Assembly: GCF_001887355.1 (NCBI RefSeq)
Contig: NZ_MPIN01000008.1
Coordinates: 423,935 to 487,934, forward strand
DNA length: 64,000 nt
From: Cystobacter ferrugineus
GTDB taxonomy: Bacteria; Myxococcota; Myxococcia; Myxococcales; Myxococcaceae
Reading direction: 5' to 3'
Part shown: in pieces, positions 41,562 through 53,234 of the stretch
Position numbering within the stretch: position 1 is the first letter of the stretch
Layout of the letters: every line of letters begins with the position of its first letter
Position numbers and translations under genes: made by a program
Notes under the pieces: model-generated
What the model saw: the letters and a program-made list of their open reading frames with translations, nothing else
Database searches by the model: none
Told to the model about the DNA's origin: nothing

Positions 41562-43370
41562 CTAGCGCCCGAGCAGGGCCTCGGGGTGCTCGAGCCCCCG
41601 GGCCTTGGCGATCGTCAGGAGGATGTCCTGGGGGGGCTCGTCCGCGGTGAGCAGCAGCGCCCGCACCGCCGTCTCCACCACGTCCTCCGAGCTGGGACGC
41701 ACCAGGCCCCGGCGCGCGTCCTCCACGCGGCGCTGGCGGTAGGCATCGAAGCGCTCCTTCACCCGCGCGGCGATGGCGGCAATGGCCTTCTCCCCCGCCT
41801 CCACGCGCAGCTCCGCCTCGCTGCGCAGCTGCACGGGGTCCGCCAGCACGCCCACCTTGTCATAGGCCTTGTTCGACGAGTCCTCGTGCAGCGCCGCGTA
41901 GTCCTCGGTGTGCGGCGAGGCACTCGCGGCATCCTTGGCCAGGTCCACCAGGCGCTCGGTGACGGTGGCCGTGAGGGTCAGCTTGTGCAGCTCCACGTCA
42001 TAGGGGTAGTCCGCGTAGACGGGCTCCTCCACCGTGAGCGGCTCGCGGTACCAGGCGTCCCGGCCGCGCTGCACCTCGCGCCGCTGCGCCTCGGCGCTCT
42101 CCTGCGCTCCCTCCAGCCGCTGCTCCAGCTCCACGGCCGTCGAGGCACGCTGGGCGTAGGCGCGCTCCTCCTGCTCACACTGGGGGTTGCACAGCGAGGG
42201 GTCGCACTCGCGGGGCACATGCCCGGGCTTCGCGCGGGCGATGGCCTCGGTGCACTCGGCCAGGGCATTGCTGCACGCCTTGCGCTCGCGGTCGCGGCAG
42301 CGCCCGGCCACCTCGCGCGCCTGCACCAGCTCGTCCTGCCGGCGCAGGTACTCGCGCAGCGCGCCCCCCAGCTTGCGCTCCACCTCCTCCAGCTTGCGCT
42401 CCTCGGCGAGCAGGGCCGTCTCCAGCTCGAAGCGGCGCGGATTGGCCACGGCCTTGTTCGTGAGCAGGTAGCGCGTCGAGCGCTGGCCCTGCTCCACCGA
42501 CTTCACCGGCAACACCCGCTCCAGCGACATGCCCAGGCGCACGCCCTCGTGATTCTTCGGCGCCTCGGTGGTGATGACGCGGATGGGCACCTCCTGCGGC
42601 AGCATCGCCGCGAGCCGTCCGGGCGACAGCCGCTGCGCCACGTCCGGCGCGCTGGCCTTGTCCTCGGCCGGCGCGGTCACCACCATGAAAGCCACCTCGT
42701 CCTGGAGCAGGCGGCGCACCGCCTCGGCGCGCTCACGCGCCTGCGTGGCCCCCGCGAGCTCCTGGTCCGCGCGCACGTACGCCAGGAGCGCGTTGCCCAG
42801 CTTGCCCTCGTCCTCCAGCCGCTTCCCGGTGGAGAACCACCGGCGCGCCCACGCCGTGCGCACCGCCGTCACGCCCTTGCGCGCCGCCGCGTGCTCGGCG
42901 TCCACCGCCAGCACCGCGTCGAACTCCGCCCGGGCCTCCTGCAGCTTCTCGGCCTGGAGCGCCTTCTGGGCACCCTCCACCCGCGCATCCAGCGTCTGGG
43001 CGAGCAGCGCGCTCACCTCCGCGTTGCCCTCATCCAGCTCGAGCGCGCGCACCAGCAGCGGCGTGGCCGCGGCCAGGTCCCCCTCGGCATGTCTGGCCTG
43101 GGCGGCCTGGAACACCTCGGCGCTCCACAGCCGGCGCATGTCGCGCAGCTTCACCTTCGCCTCCGAGTTGCCAGGCTCCGCGGCGAGCGCCCGCTGGTAG
43201 GCGGCCTCCGCCTGGCTCCACTGGCGCTGGGTGGTGAGGGTGTCGCCCTCCTTCACGGCGCGGGCGAAGGTCGAACATCCCACCGCGGCGAGCAGGGCGA
43301 ACAACGACAGGACGAGCAGCCCCAGCCGACGGGTGGGGGGACACGGCGAGCGGGTAGACGAGGAACGCAC
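41562..43370 (-). CDS. TPR-like lipoprotein
   Basis: About 602 residues from GTG 43370, whose signal peptide ends ALLAAVGC (Cys32); GTG 43409 would add 13 residues. The mature N-terminal ~230 residues have TPR-like helical repeats (AEAAYQRALAAEPGNSEAKVKLR, ATPLLVRALELDEGNAEVSALL). The middle has a beta region (VPIRVITTEAPKNHEGVRLG), a Cys-rich loop (CRDRERKACSNALAECTE ... CDPSLCNPQCEQ) and coiled coil. The C-terminal ~150 residues are helical. It likely works as an envelope scaffold. Its stop is 12 bases from that of the convergent PilZ-partner gene. Confidence 0.75.
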   Translation of the reverse strand: MRSSSTRSPCPPTRRLGLLVLSLFALLAAVGCSTFARAVKEGDTLTTQRQWSQAEAAYQRALAAEPGNSEAKVKLRDMRRLWSAEVFQAAQARHAEGDLAAATPLLVRALELDEGNAEVSALLAQTLDARVEGAQKALQAEKLQEARAEFDAVLAVDAEHAAARKGVTAVRTAWARRWFSTGKRLEDEGKLGNALLAYVRADQELAGATQARERAEAVRRLLQDEVAFMVVTAPAEDKASAPDVAQRLSPGRLAAMLPQEVPIRVITTEAPKNHEGVRLGMSLERVLPVKSVEQGQRSTRYLLTNKAVANPRRFELETALLAEERKLEEVERKLGGALREYLRRQDELVQAREVAGRCRDRERKACSNALAECTEAIARAKPGHVPRECDPSLCNPQCEQEERAYAQRASTAVELEQRLEGAQESAEAQRREVQRGRDAWYREPLTVEEPVYADYPYDVELHKLTLTATVTERLVDLAKDAASASPHTEDYAALHEDSSNKAYDKVGVLADPVQLRSEAELRVEAGEKAIAAIAARVKERFDAYRQRRVEDARRGLVRPSSEDVVETAVRALLLTADEPPQDILLTIAKARGLEHPEALLGR

Positions 43371-43569
43371 GGGCGCATCTTCGGGGAAAGCCCGCGCGGG
43401 ATGAAGCACGGAGTCTCGGCCCGCCTGCTCCTCGGGCGGCCCCTCGCGTCTTGATTCTCATGTCGAGAGAGACCCCGCCCCGGGCCCTCCGTCGGGAATG
43501 AGGAGATGTACCGGCGGGTAGGACCTTGTGCAGAGGGGGGACCCATCCAACATCAGGAGTTTTCGCCAT

Positions 43570-43812
43570 ATGGCCTGCTTGCCACCCAAGCCCAATCCCA
43601 CCGAGCTCCGCCTGCCCGTCTGGGCGGAGCAGTACCGCATCGAGGACTACCGCAACGTGCACTGCCGCCTCTACTCCCGGTGCATCGACACCGCCGTGCG
43701 TGAGGACTGGGAGGGCTTCACCTGCCAGAAGTGCGCCCTGTTCCGCCGGGACGAAGCACCCCACGCGGCGAGCCACGCCTTCGACCAACCGGCCGACAAC
43801 GGCCGGCCGTAG
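43570..43812 (+). CDS. Small Cys-containing protein, 80 aa
   Basis: It starts MACLPPKPNPTELRLPVWAE and contains HCRLYSRC and TCQKCALF, i.e. two cysteine pairs that could bind zinc. The central YRIEDYRNVHCRLYSRCID is well structured by pattern. The AGGAG ribosome-binding site sits 11 bases before the ATG. No family recognised beyond similarity in style to small myxobacterial zinc-binding proteins. Confidence 0.62.
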   Translation: MACLPPKPNPTELRLPVWAEQYRIEDYRNVHCRLYSRCIDTAVREDWEGFTCQKCALFRRDEAPHAASHAFDQPADNGRP

Positions 43813-43853
43813 TCCCGTTTCCTCCGGGGCCCGTCCCCGGGATGTGCTCCAGC

Positions 43854-43867
43854 ACACGGGCCCGTGT
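43854..43867. repeat. 14-bp perfect palindrome
   Basis: ACACGGGCCCGTGT is a perfect palindrome without spacer. It sits 42 bases after the small Cys protein. It could be a dimeric regulator site; chance occurrence in GC-rich sequence cannot be excluded. Confidence 0.35.
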
Positions 43868-43994
43868 CCGCCTCCGTGTACTGGCGTACGCGCTGTCTTC
43901 TCCGACCCCTCCGCTTTTCCCGCCTCGTACTGGAGGCCCTGGTTTTTCCGGGAGCGCGGCTGCAACTTTCCATACCTTCAAGGGGGAAGAGGCA

Positions 43995-44171
43995 ATGCTC
44001 CGACAGCTCCCGCTGTCCAGAACCGAACCAGGTGCCGATGCCGCGAGCCCCTCGCGCCCGGGTGCCTTCGCGCTCCCCTTCGCGGACGTCCTTCTCCTCG
44101 CCATGCCCCCACGCGCTCCACGCACGCCCAGCTTCCGGGAGCGTCCGCGCGCCCCGGAGTGGCAGGCATGA
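43995..44171 (+). CDS. Possible small protein, 58 aa (weak)
   Basis: The frame starts MLRQLPLSRTEPGADAASPS with GGGGGAAGAGG upstream, and ends 85 bases before the deacetylase gene. It is Pro/Arg/Ala-rich with no motif. It may be a short leader or noise. Confidence 0.25.
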   Translation: MLRQLPLSRTEPGADAASPSRPGAFALPFADVLLLAMPPRAPRTPSFRERPRAPEWQA

Positions 44172-44255
44172 ACGATGGCGCGGGCGGGGGAGCCAGGCAG
44201 GCTCCGGGGAGGGCGGCGGTGCGGGTGCGACGACGAAACTCAAGGAGGCCCCGTC

Positions 44256-45095
44256 ATGTGGCCTCCCGATGAATCCCAGCAACAAGAGCCGCGGGAGGGC
44301 GAGGACAGCGTGGCCGGAGTGCTCGGACCGCTCCTGCCCGCCCAGGCCCTGCGGGGCTCCGTGCTCTTCGTGACGGCGCATCCGGACGACGCGGTGTGCG
44401 GGGCGTCGTGGCTGCTGCGCCGCAGCCCCCACGCGCACGTCGTCCACGTCACGGAGGGCACTCGCTGGAACGACACCCCTCCGGCCCCGGAGCAAGCCTC
44501 CTTCGAGGCCCTGTCGCTCGCTGGATTGGGCCCGGACCGGCTGTTGTCCCTGGGGACGATGGAGCACATGCCGAGCGAGGAGCTCGTCACCCTCACCGAA
44601 TGCCTGGTGGCCCTGCTCAAGGCGCTCCGCCCAACCCTGCTCGTCGTCCACCCCTACGAGGGAAGACACCCCGATCACGACGCCGCCGCCTTCATCTCGC
44701 ATGCGGCCGTGGCCCTGCTCGTGCGGGGTGGGCGCACGCCTCCCTCGCTCCTGGAGATGGCGGTGCCGACATGCGGGCACCTGGAGCCCCGCCCCATCGG
44801 CTTCCAGTCCGCGCCGGACGACGGGCCCGTGGCCACCGTGGCCCTGTCCGCGGAGGATCGGGCCCTCAAGCAGCGGATGCTCGCCTGTCATGCCTCACCC
44901 GGATGGGATTCGCGCTCCGTGTCGAGCGCGCCGGAGCGGTACCGGCTCGCGCCCCGCTACGACTTCACCCGGCCTCCACGCGCGGGGATGCTGCTGTATG
45001 ACGCGCCCACGCCGGGGATGACGGCGGTGCGCTGGCGGCGGCTGGCGCGCCGGGCGCTGGAGCAACTCAAGCTCGCGGAAGCTTCCGCTCACTGA
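44256..45095 (+). CDS. PIG-L/LmbE family deacetylase
   Basis: 279 residues from ATG 44256, with AAGGAGG 8 bases upstream. PIG-L zinc motif AHPDDAVCG (residues ~33-41) supplies His and Asp-Asp, and the distal HPDHDAA motif (~135-141) supplies the second His. VVHVTEGTRWND fits the conserved strand and loop after the first motif. Such enzymes remove N-acetyl groups from sugar conjugates (for example GlcNAc-inositol or GlcNAc-malate) or other amides. No sugar-pathway genes are adjacent, so the substrate is unknown. Confidence 0.85.
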   Translation: MWPPDESQQQEPREGEDSVAGVLGPLLPAQALRGSVLFVTAHPDDAVCGASWLLRRSPHAHVVHVTEGTRWNDTPPAPEQASFEALSLAGLGPDRLLSLGTMEHMPSEELVTLTECLVALLKALRPTLLVVHPYEGRHPDHDAAAFISHAAVALLVRGGRTPPSLLEMAVPTCGHLEPRPIGFQSAPDDGPVATVALSAEDRALKQRMLACHASPGWDSRSVSSAPERYRLAPRYDFTRPPRAGMLLYDAPTPGMTAVRWRRLARRALEQLKLAEASAH

Positions 45096-45134
45096 GGAGC
45101 GTGGTAGGACAACGGCCAACCGGCGGGGACTCAC

Positions 45135-45968
45135 GTGCTCGAACATCGGGTGAAGAGCTGGGTGGAGTTGCAGGAGCTACTCTTCGAGGGCTCGTGGAAC
45201 GAGGCGCTCCATCGCTTCCGCCCCACGCTCGCCTTTCGCGGCATGCCGGATGCCAGCATGGATCTGGCCACGGGGCTCAACCGGCGGGGTGGGGACTACT
45301 CGCGCCAGGAGCACGTCATGCTGCGCGCCTTCCGCAAGTACGCGCGCGGCACCGCCTACCCCTGCGGCAGTGTCTGGGATTGGTTGGCGCTCGCCCAGCA
45401 CCATGGGCTGCCCACGCGCCTGCTGGACTGGACCTTCAGCCCCTACGTGGCGCTGCACTTCCTGTCGGAGAACCTGGAGCTGTACGGCACGGACGGCGTG
45501 GTGTGGAGCGTGGACTACCGCGAGACGAACCGGCTGCTGCCGCGGCCTCTCAAGGTGCAACTGCGGCAGGAAGGCGCGGACGTCTTCAGCGCGGAGATGC
45601 TCGAGGAGGTGGCCCCGAGACTCAGGGCCTTCGATCAACTCACCCGCCGCTCCTTCGTGCTCTTCTTCGAGCCCCCCTCGCTCGACGAGCGCATCGTCAA
45701 CCAGTTCGCCCTCTTCTCGGTGATGAACGCGCCCTCGAGCCGGCTGGACACGTTCCTGGAGAAGCAGGAGCGAGGGGTGCGCCGCATCATCGTCCCCGCG
45801 AAACTCAAGCGCGAGGTGCGTGACAAGCTCGACCAGGCCAACATCACCGAGCGGGTGTTGTTTCCGGGCCTGGACGGACTCTCGCGGTGGCTGCGGCGCT
45901 ACTACAATCCCAAGCCCCCCGGCCCCCCCGAGGGACTTCCCCCCGGGGGCTCCAGGAACGAGGACTAG
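45135..45968 (+). CDS. FRG domain protein
   Basis: 277 residues. The FRG signature is present: LAFRGMPDAS near 35-44, then WDWLALAQHHGLPTRLLDWTFSPYVALHF at ~92-120 and RIVNQFALFSVM near 190. Near the end ITERVLFPGLDGLSRWLRRYY matches the conserved closing motif. FRG domains (named for F-x-R-G) are widespread but biochemically undefined; some occur with phage-defence or toxin modules. The start is a GTG. It converges with a tiny membrane-protein gene, the two stop codons overlapping by 4 bases. Confidence 0.82.
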   Translation: MLEHRVKSWVELQELLFEGSWNEALHRFRPTLAFRGMPDASMDLATGLNRRGGDYSRQEHVMLRAFRKYARGTAYPCGSVWDWLALAQHHGLPTRLLDWTFSPYVALHFLSENLELYGTDGVVWSVDYRETNRLLPRPLKVQLRQEGADVFSAEMLEEVAPRLRAFDQLTRRSFVLFFEPPSLDERIVNQFALFSVMNAPSSRLDTFLEKQERGVRRIIVPAKLKREVRDKLDQANITERVLFPGLDGLSRWLRRYYNPKPPGPPEGLPPGGSRNED

Positions 45969-46126
45969 GGCACCACCGTGGCGCCCTGCTGCGTGGGCAG
46001 GCGCTGGTCCCGCGAGGGACGCCCCTCCAGCGCCACGCGCCGGTCACCCATCTTGCTGACGCCTCCGAAGACGATGGTGAACAGGATGGCGAGGAAGAAC
46101 AGACCGAATCCGACGAGGAATCCCAT
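45965..46126 (-). CDS. Small single-pass membrane protein, 53 aa
   Basis: One N-terminal membrane helix (MGFLVGFGLFFLAILFTIVF) followed by ~30 polar residues (SKMGDRRVALEGRPSRDQ). A near-perfect Shine-Dalgarno AAGGAGGT sits 9 bases before the ATG, which strongly supports translation. Its stop overlaps the stop of the convergent FRG gene. Function unknown. Confidence 0.72.
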   Translation of the reverse strand: MGFLVGFGLFFLAILFTIVFGGVSKMGDRRVALEGRPSRDQRLPTQQGATVVP

Positions 46127-46203
46127 GGAGCGACCTCCTTTTGGAACAAGGTAGGTCCCCCGACCAACCGGGGCAGCCCCGAGTCCTTCACGCATTCCAC
46201 GGC

Positions 46204-47361
46204 TCAGATGCCCGCCAGCCCCTCGGCCGAAGAGCCGAGCGAAGGTGAGGGCGCCCGACGCGGCAGGTTCATCCAGAAACACGTGCCCTCGGCCTCCGTG
46301 GAGCGCACCTGCAAGGTGCCCCCGTGCGCCTTCACGATTTCATGGGTGATGTAGAGCCCGAGCCCCAGCCCCGTGCGGGCCCGGGACACCTCGGAGCCGC
46401 GCACGAAGGGATCGAAGATGTGAGGCATCCGCTCGGCGGGGATGGGCGGGCCGCCATTGCGCACCTCCACCCGCACGCCCTCGCCCTCGTCGCACGCGCT
46501 CACCCGCACCACGCTGTCCTCGGGGGAGTACTGCACCGCGTTGCCCACCAGGTTGGAGGCCGCCTGGGCGATGCGGCCCATGTCCCACGCGCCCCAGCCG
46601 GTGCCGGACACGTTCAGCTCGAACTTGCGCCCCGGATGCGCCACCTCCAACTCCTCCACCACCTGCCGCAGCACGTCGTGCACGTTCATCTCCGTGCGCT
46701 GCAAGGTGTAGCCCCCGCCCAGGCGCGTGCGCGTGAAGTCGAGCAGATCTCCAATCATCCGCGCCATGCGCTCCGCGGAGTTGGAGATGCGGTGGACGGC
46801 CTTGCGCTGGGGCTCGGACAGCCCGCCGTAGCGCAGGAGCAGCGCGGCGTTGCCGGTGATGGCCTGCAGGGGGTTGCGCAGATCGTGCCCGAGGATGCCG
46901 AGGAACTGCTCGCGGAACAGCGCCGTCTGGCGCGCGGCCTCCTCGCGCTTGAGCCCCTCCTCCACGCGCTTGCGCTCGATGGCGTAGCGCAGCGCGCGCA
47001 CGAGCAGCGGCCCCGTCACCTGCCCCTTCACGAGGTAGTCCTGCGCGCCCGCGTGCACCGCGCGCATGGCGAGCTCGTCGTCATCCGTGCCGGTGAGCAC
47101 CACCAGGGGCAGCGTGGGCGCCGCCTGCACCATGCGCTCGATGTTGGACAACCCCTGTCCATCCGGCAGCGACAGGTCCAACAGCACCGCGTCCAGACCG
47201 GGCTCTCCTACCTGCGCCTCGGCCTCCGCCATGCGCATGACGTGGCGCACGTCGAACCGCACGGACGTCACCCGGTCGAGCTCTTCCTTCAGAAGCCGGG
47301 CATCTCCCGGGTTGTCCTCCACCAGGAGCAGCCGCAACACGCGCCCATCGTCCATGCTCAT
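46204..47361 (-). CDS. Response regulator-histidine kinase hybrid
   Basis: About 385 residues from ATG 47361. An N-terminal receiver domain ([16 protein letters not shown]; phospho-acceptor Asp in AVLLDLSLPDG; Lys in QDYLVKGQV) is followed by a coiled linker, a HisKA dimerisation domain with the H-box LGILGHDLRNPLQAI, and an HATPase_c domain (NLVGNAVQYSPED; FDPFVRG; GLGLGLYITHEIVKAHGG). A receiver in front of a kinase lets another kinase switch its activity. The gene is 7 bases downstream of a response regulator, third in a coupled operon. Confidence 0.9.
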   Translation of the reverse strand: MSMDDGRVLRLLLVEDNPGDARLLKEELDRVTSVRFDVRHVMRMAEAEAQVGEPGLDAVLLDLSLPDGQGLSNIERMVQAAPTLPLVVLTGTDDDELAMRAVHAGAQDYLVKGQVTGPLLVRALRYAIERKRVEEGLKREEAARQTALFREQFLGILGHDLRNPLQAITGNAALLLRYGGLSEPQRKAVHRISNSAERMARMIGDLLDFTRTRLGGGYTLQRTEMNVHDVLRQVVEELEVAHPGRKFELNVSGTGWGAWDMGRIAQAASNLVGNAVQYSPEDSVVRVSACDEGEGVRVEVRNGGPPIPAERMPHIFDPFVRGSEVSRARTGLGLGLYITHEIVKAHGGTLQVRSTEAEGTCFWMNLPRRAPSPSLGSSAEGLAGI

Positions 47362-47368
47362 GACGGCC

Positions 47369-47814
47369 TCAATCTCCTCCGGGCAACCGCACCACGGAGA
47401 GCCAGAAGTCATCGATGGAGCGCACCACGGAGATGAACTGGTCCAGATCCACCGGCTTGTTGATGTAGCAGTTGGCGTGCAGATCGTAGGTGCGCAGGAT
47501 GTCCTCCTCCGCCTTGCTCGTGGTGAGCACCACCACGGGGATGCGGCGCAGCCTGGCATCCGCCTTGATGTCCGCCAGCACCTCGCGCCCGTCCCGGCGC
47601 GGCAGGTTCAGGTCCAACAGGATGAGGTCCGGCCGCGGGGCATTGGCGTGCGGCCCCTCGCGGCGCAGGAAGGCGAGCGCCTCCACCCCATCGCGCGCGA
47701 CGGAGAGGCGGTTGCTCACCTTGCCCTCCTTGAGGGCCTCGATCGTCAGCCGCACGTCGCCGGGGTTGTCCTCCACGAGGAGGATTTCGATGGGACGTCC
47801 AAGACTTTCGCCGT

Positions 47815-47818
<4 letters not shown>
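47369..47818 (-). CDS. Single-domain response regulator (Rcp1-like)
   Basis: 149 residues: a lone receiver domain with acidic pocket [12 protein letters not shown], phospho-Asp in [14 protein letters not shown], Thr in VVVLTTSK and Lys in [13 protein letters not shown]. There is no output domain. This subtype typically partners phytochrome-like HisKA kinases such as the one encoded just upstream, whose stop overlaps this start by 4 bases (ATGA). It may carry phosphate to the hybrid kinase encoded next. Confidence 0.92.
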
Positions 47819-50919
<3,101 letters not shown>

Positions 50920-50980
50920 GACTGGGGCGCGAGGACGTTAGCAGTGACGCGGCGCCCCCTCACGAGGGTCGTCCATACAC

Positions 50981-51022
50981 CTTCGTCCGGTTTCTATCAC
51001 CCGGACGAAAGCCGGACGAAAG
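50981..51022. promoter_or_regulatory. Triple operator-like motif between kinase and TonB-receptor genes
   Basis: CTTCGTCCGG (50981-50990), then CCGGACGAAAG twice in tandem (51001-51011 and 51012-51022): one inverted and two direct copies of CCGGACGAA. The cluster lies 62 bases before the kinase start and 76 bases before the receptor start, so it could control either or both. Confidence 0.55.
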
Positions 51023-51097
51023 AAGGCGGTAGCGAAGCGCCTCGAAGCCGGGCAGACAGGCGCGGCTCCCCTCGCTTCCGAGCAAAGGTATTTCCGG

Positions 51098-53107
51098 ATG
51101 TCCTGGCTCCTCCCTGGCACGCTCCTGTCCCTCGCCCTCGCCCAGTCCCCTTCCCCCGAGCCCGAGACGCCCCCCTCTCCTGGAGAGACGACGGTGGTGG
51201 CCCCCCGGGTACCCACGCCCCTGAACCGCACTCCCTCGGCGGTGAGCGTCGTGGAGGGGGAGGACATCCAGACAGGCCGCCCCACCCTGGGCATGTACGA
51301 GTCCCTGGTGGGGGTGCCGGGGCTCGTGGTCCAGAGCCGCAACAACGCCTCGCAGGATTTGCGGCTGTCCCTGCGGGGCTTCGGGGCGCGCTCGGCGTTC
51401 GGCATCCGGGGCATCACCGTGGTGGTGGATGGCTTTCCGGAGACCCTGCCGGATGGGCAGTCGAACGTGGACCTGCTGGACATGGCGATGGTGTCGCGCA
51501 TCGAGGTGCTGCGGGGACTGGCCTCGTCGCTGTACGGCAACGCGGCGGGCGGCGTGGTGAGCCTCACCACCGAGGACGGCCCCGAGCGCCCCTACGTGGA
51601 GGCGCGCACGGTGAACGGGGAGTACGGCCTGTGGAAGTTGAACGTGAAGGGCGGAGGGACGAGCGGGCCGGTGCGCTGGATGGTGGGCGCCTCGCGGCTC
51701 GCGCAGACGGGCTGGCGGCGACAGTCGGCCACGGAGCAGGTGCTCTTCAACGGCAAGGTGGGCTGGACGCCGGGTGAGAACTCGGAACTGACGGCGGTGC
51801 TGTCACTGGTGGACGCGCCCAAGGCCGGGGATCCGGGCGCGCTGACGGAGGAGGAGCTGGAGGCCGACCCCCGGCAGGCCGCGCCGCTCAACCTGGCGGC
51901 CCGCGCGGGCGAGGCCGTGCGTCAGGGACGGCTGGGGCTGACATACCGGCTGCGCCTGGGCGAGGCGCACGCGCTGGAGGCCCGGGGCTTCCTGTCGCTG
52001 CGAGGCTTCCAGAACGCGCTGCCGGGGGTGGTGGTGGCGTTCGACCGGACGTTCGATGGAGTGTCAGCGCGCTACGACAACCGGGCGCCGCTGTGGGGCT
52101 TGCGCAGCCGCTTCAGCCTGGGGGCGGAGGTGCAGTCGCAGGCGGACCGGCGCGAGAACCACGACAACGTGGAGGGCCGGCCCGGCGGCGCGGTGCAGCT
52201 CGACCAGGAGGAGAACGTGCTGGCCCTGGGGGTGTTCGCCCAGGAGGAACTGGAGCTTGTCGAGCACCTGACGGCCGTCGCGGGGGTGCGCTACGACGTG
52301 TCGCGCTACGCGGTGGAGGACTTCCTGAAGGAGGACGGAGACGGGACGGGAGCGCGGACCTTCCAGCAGCCCACGGGGCGGCTGGGACTCATCTGGGCGC
52401 CTCGGGAGGAGGTGTCTGTCTTCACGAGCTTCACGCAAGCCTTCGAGGCGCCGACGACGACGGAGCTGGCGCTGCCGCCGGGAGCGGGGGGCGGCCTGTC
52501 GCGGGAGCTGAGGCCCCAGCGCTCCAACGGGGTGGAGGTGGGGGCGCGGGGACGCATCTGGAGCCGGCTGCGCTACGACGTGGCGCTGTACTCGGTGTGG
52601 CTGCGCGACGGGCTGGTGCGCTACGAGGACGAGTCGACGCGGGCGTACTACCGCAACACGGCGCGCTCACGGCACGTGGGGGCGGAGGTGGCGCTGGAGG
52701 CGCGGGTGACGGAGTGGCTGCGGCTGCGGGCGGCCTACAACGCCCTGCGGGCCACGGTGGAGGGAGGCAAACGCGTGCCGGGGATTCCCACGCACCAGGT
52801 GAGCGCGGAGGCGATGTACCAGCATGCGAGCGGCGCGCTGGCGGCGGTGGAGGTGTTCAGCACCGGGGGGATGTACGCGGACGACGCGAACACGGTGCGG
52901 GTGCCCATGGCCTGGGTGGTGAACGCGCGGCTGGCGCACCGCATCCCCATTGGAGGGTTCGAGCTGAGTCCCTTCCTGGGTCTGCAGAACGTGCTCTCGG
53001 CGCGGGCCATCGACAACGTGCGGGTGAACGCGAGCCGGGGGCGCTACTTCGAGCCGACGCCCCCCCGGTCACTCCATGGGGGCGTGGGCGTGGCGCATCG
53101 TTGGTGA
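51098..53107 (+). CDS. TonB-dependent outer-membrane receptor
   Basis: 669 residues. It has a short signal peptide (SWLLPGTLLSLALAQ) and a plug domain (~30-160) with PSAVSVVEGEDI, LRLSLRGFGARSAFGIRG and IEVLRGLASSLYGNAAGGVV. A 22-strand-type barrel follows, with the usual C-terminal strands and aromatic end (LHGGVGVAHRW). The TonB box is weakly defined near ETTVVAPR. The FRG/RGI motifs resemble siderophore/ferric-complex receptors, but the ligand is unknown and no uptake genes are adjacent. Divergent from a histidine-kinase operon with a repeat cluster between them. Confidence 0.9.
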   Translation: MSWLLPGTLLSLALAQSPSPEPETPPSPGETTVVAPRVPTPLNRTPSAVSVVEGEDIQTGRPTLGMYESLVGVPGLVVQSRNNASQDLRLSLRGFGARSAFGIRGITVVVDGFPETLPDGQSNVDLLDMAMVSRIEVLRGLASSLYGNAAGGVVSLTTEDGPERPYVEARTVNGEYGLWKLNVKGGGTSGPVRWMVGASRLAQTGWRRQSATEQVLFNGKVGWTPGENSELTAVLSLVDAPKAGDPGALTEEELEADPRQAAPLNLAARAGEAVRQGRLGLTYRLRLGEAHALEARGFLSLRGFQNALPGVVVAFDRTFDGVSARYDNRAPLWGLRSRFSLGAEVQSQADRRENHDNVEGRPGGAVQLDQEENVLALGVFAQEELELVEHLTAVAGVRYDVSRYAVEDFLKEDGDGTGARTFQQPTGRLGLIWAPREEVSVFTSFTQAFEAPTTTELALPPGAGGGLSRELRPQRSNGVEVGARGRIWSRLRYDVALYSVWLRDGLVRYEDESTRAYYRNTARSRHVGAEVALEARVTEWLRLRAAYNALRATVEGGKRVPGIPTHQVSAEAMYQHASGALAAVEVFSTGGMYADDANTVRVPMAWVVNARLAHRIPIGGFELSPFLGLQNVLSARAIDNVRVNASRGRYFEPTPPRSLHGGVGVAHRW

Positions 53108-53163
53108 GGGCTGTTCAGTGGCCAGGGCGTTCGGTAGCCCATCGTCATGCTCAGCGTCCTCAA

Positions 53164-53211
53164 CGTACGTCAATTTCGTCGTACGTCATTTTCATCGTAC
53201 GTCTTCGTAGT
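53164..53211. repeat. Three tandem 16-bp repeats with CGTACGTC core
   Basis: Copies start at 53164, 53180 and 53196, each beginning CGTACGTC, a core that contains the palindrome ACGT. The spacing is exactly 16 bases. The stretch is AT-richer than its neighbours and lies between convergent genes, so it is not obviously a promoter. Confidence 0.6.
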
Positions 53212-53234
53212 GGGTGTTGGGTGCCACTCAACCT

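Larger units (their letters stand above)
43813..44255. other. Intergenic region, 443 bases
   Basis: No confident gene. It begins with short hairpins (CCGGGG/CCCCGG near 43824) and the 14-bp palindrome at 43854-43867, which may end the upstream transcript or bind a regulator. One weak small reading frame (43995-44171) lies in the second half, before the deacetylase. Confidence 0.4.
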
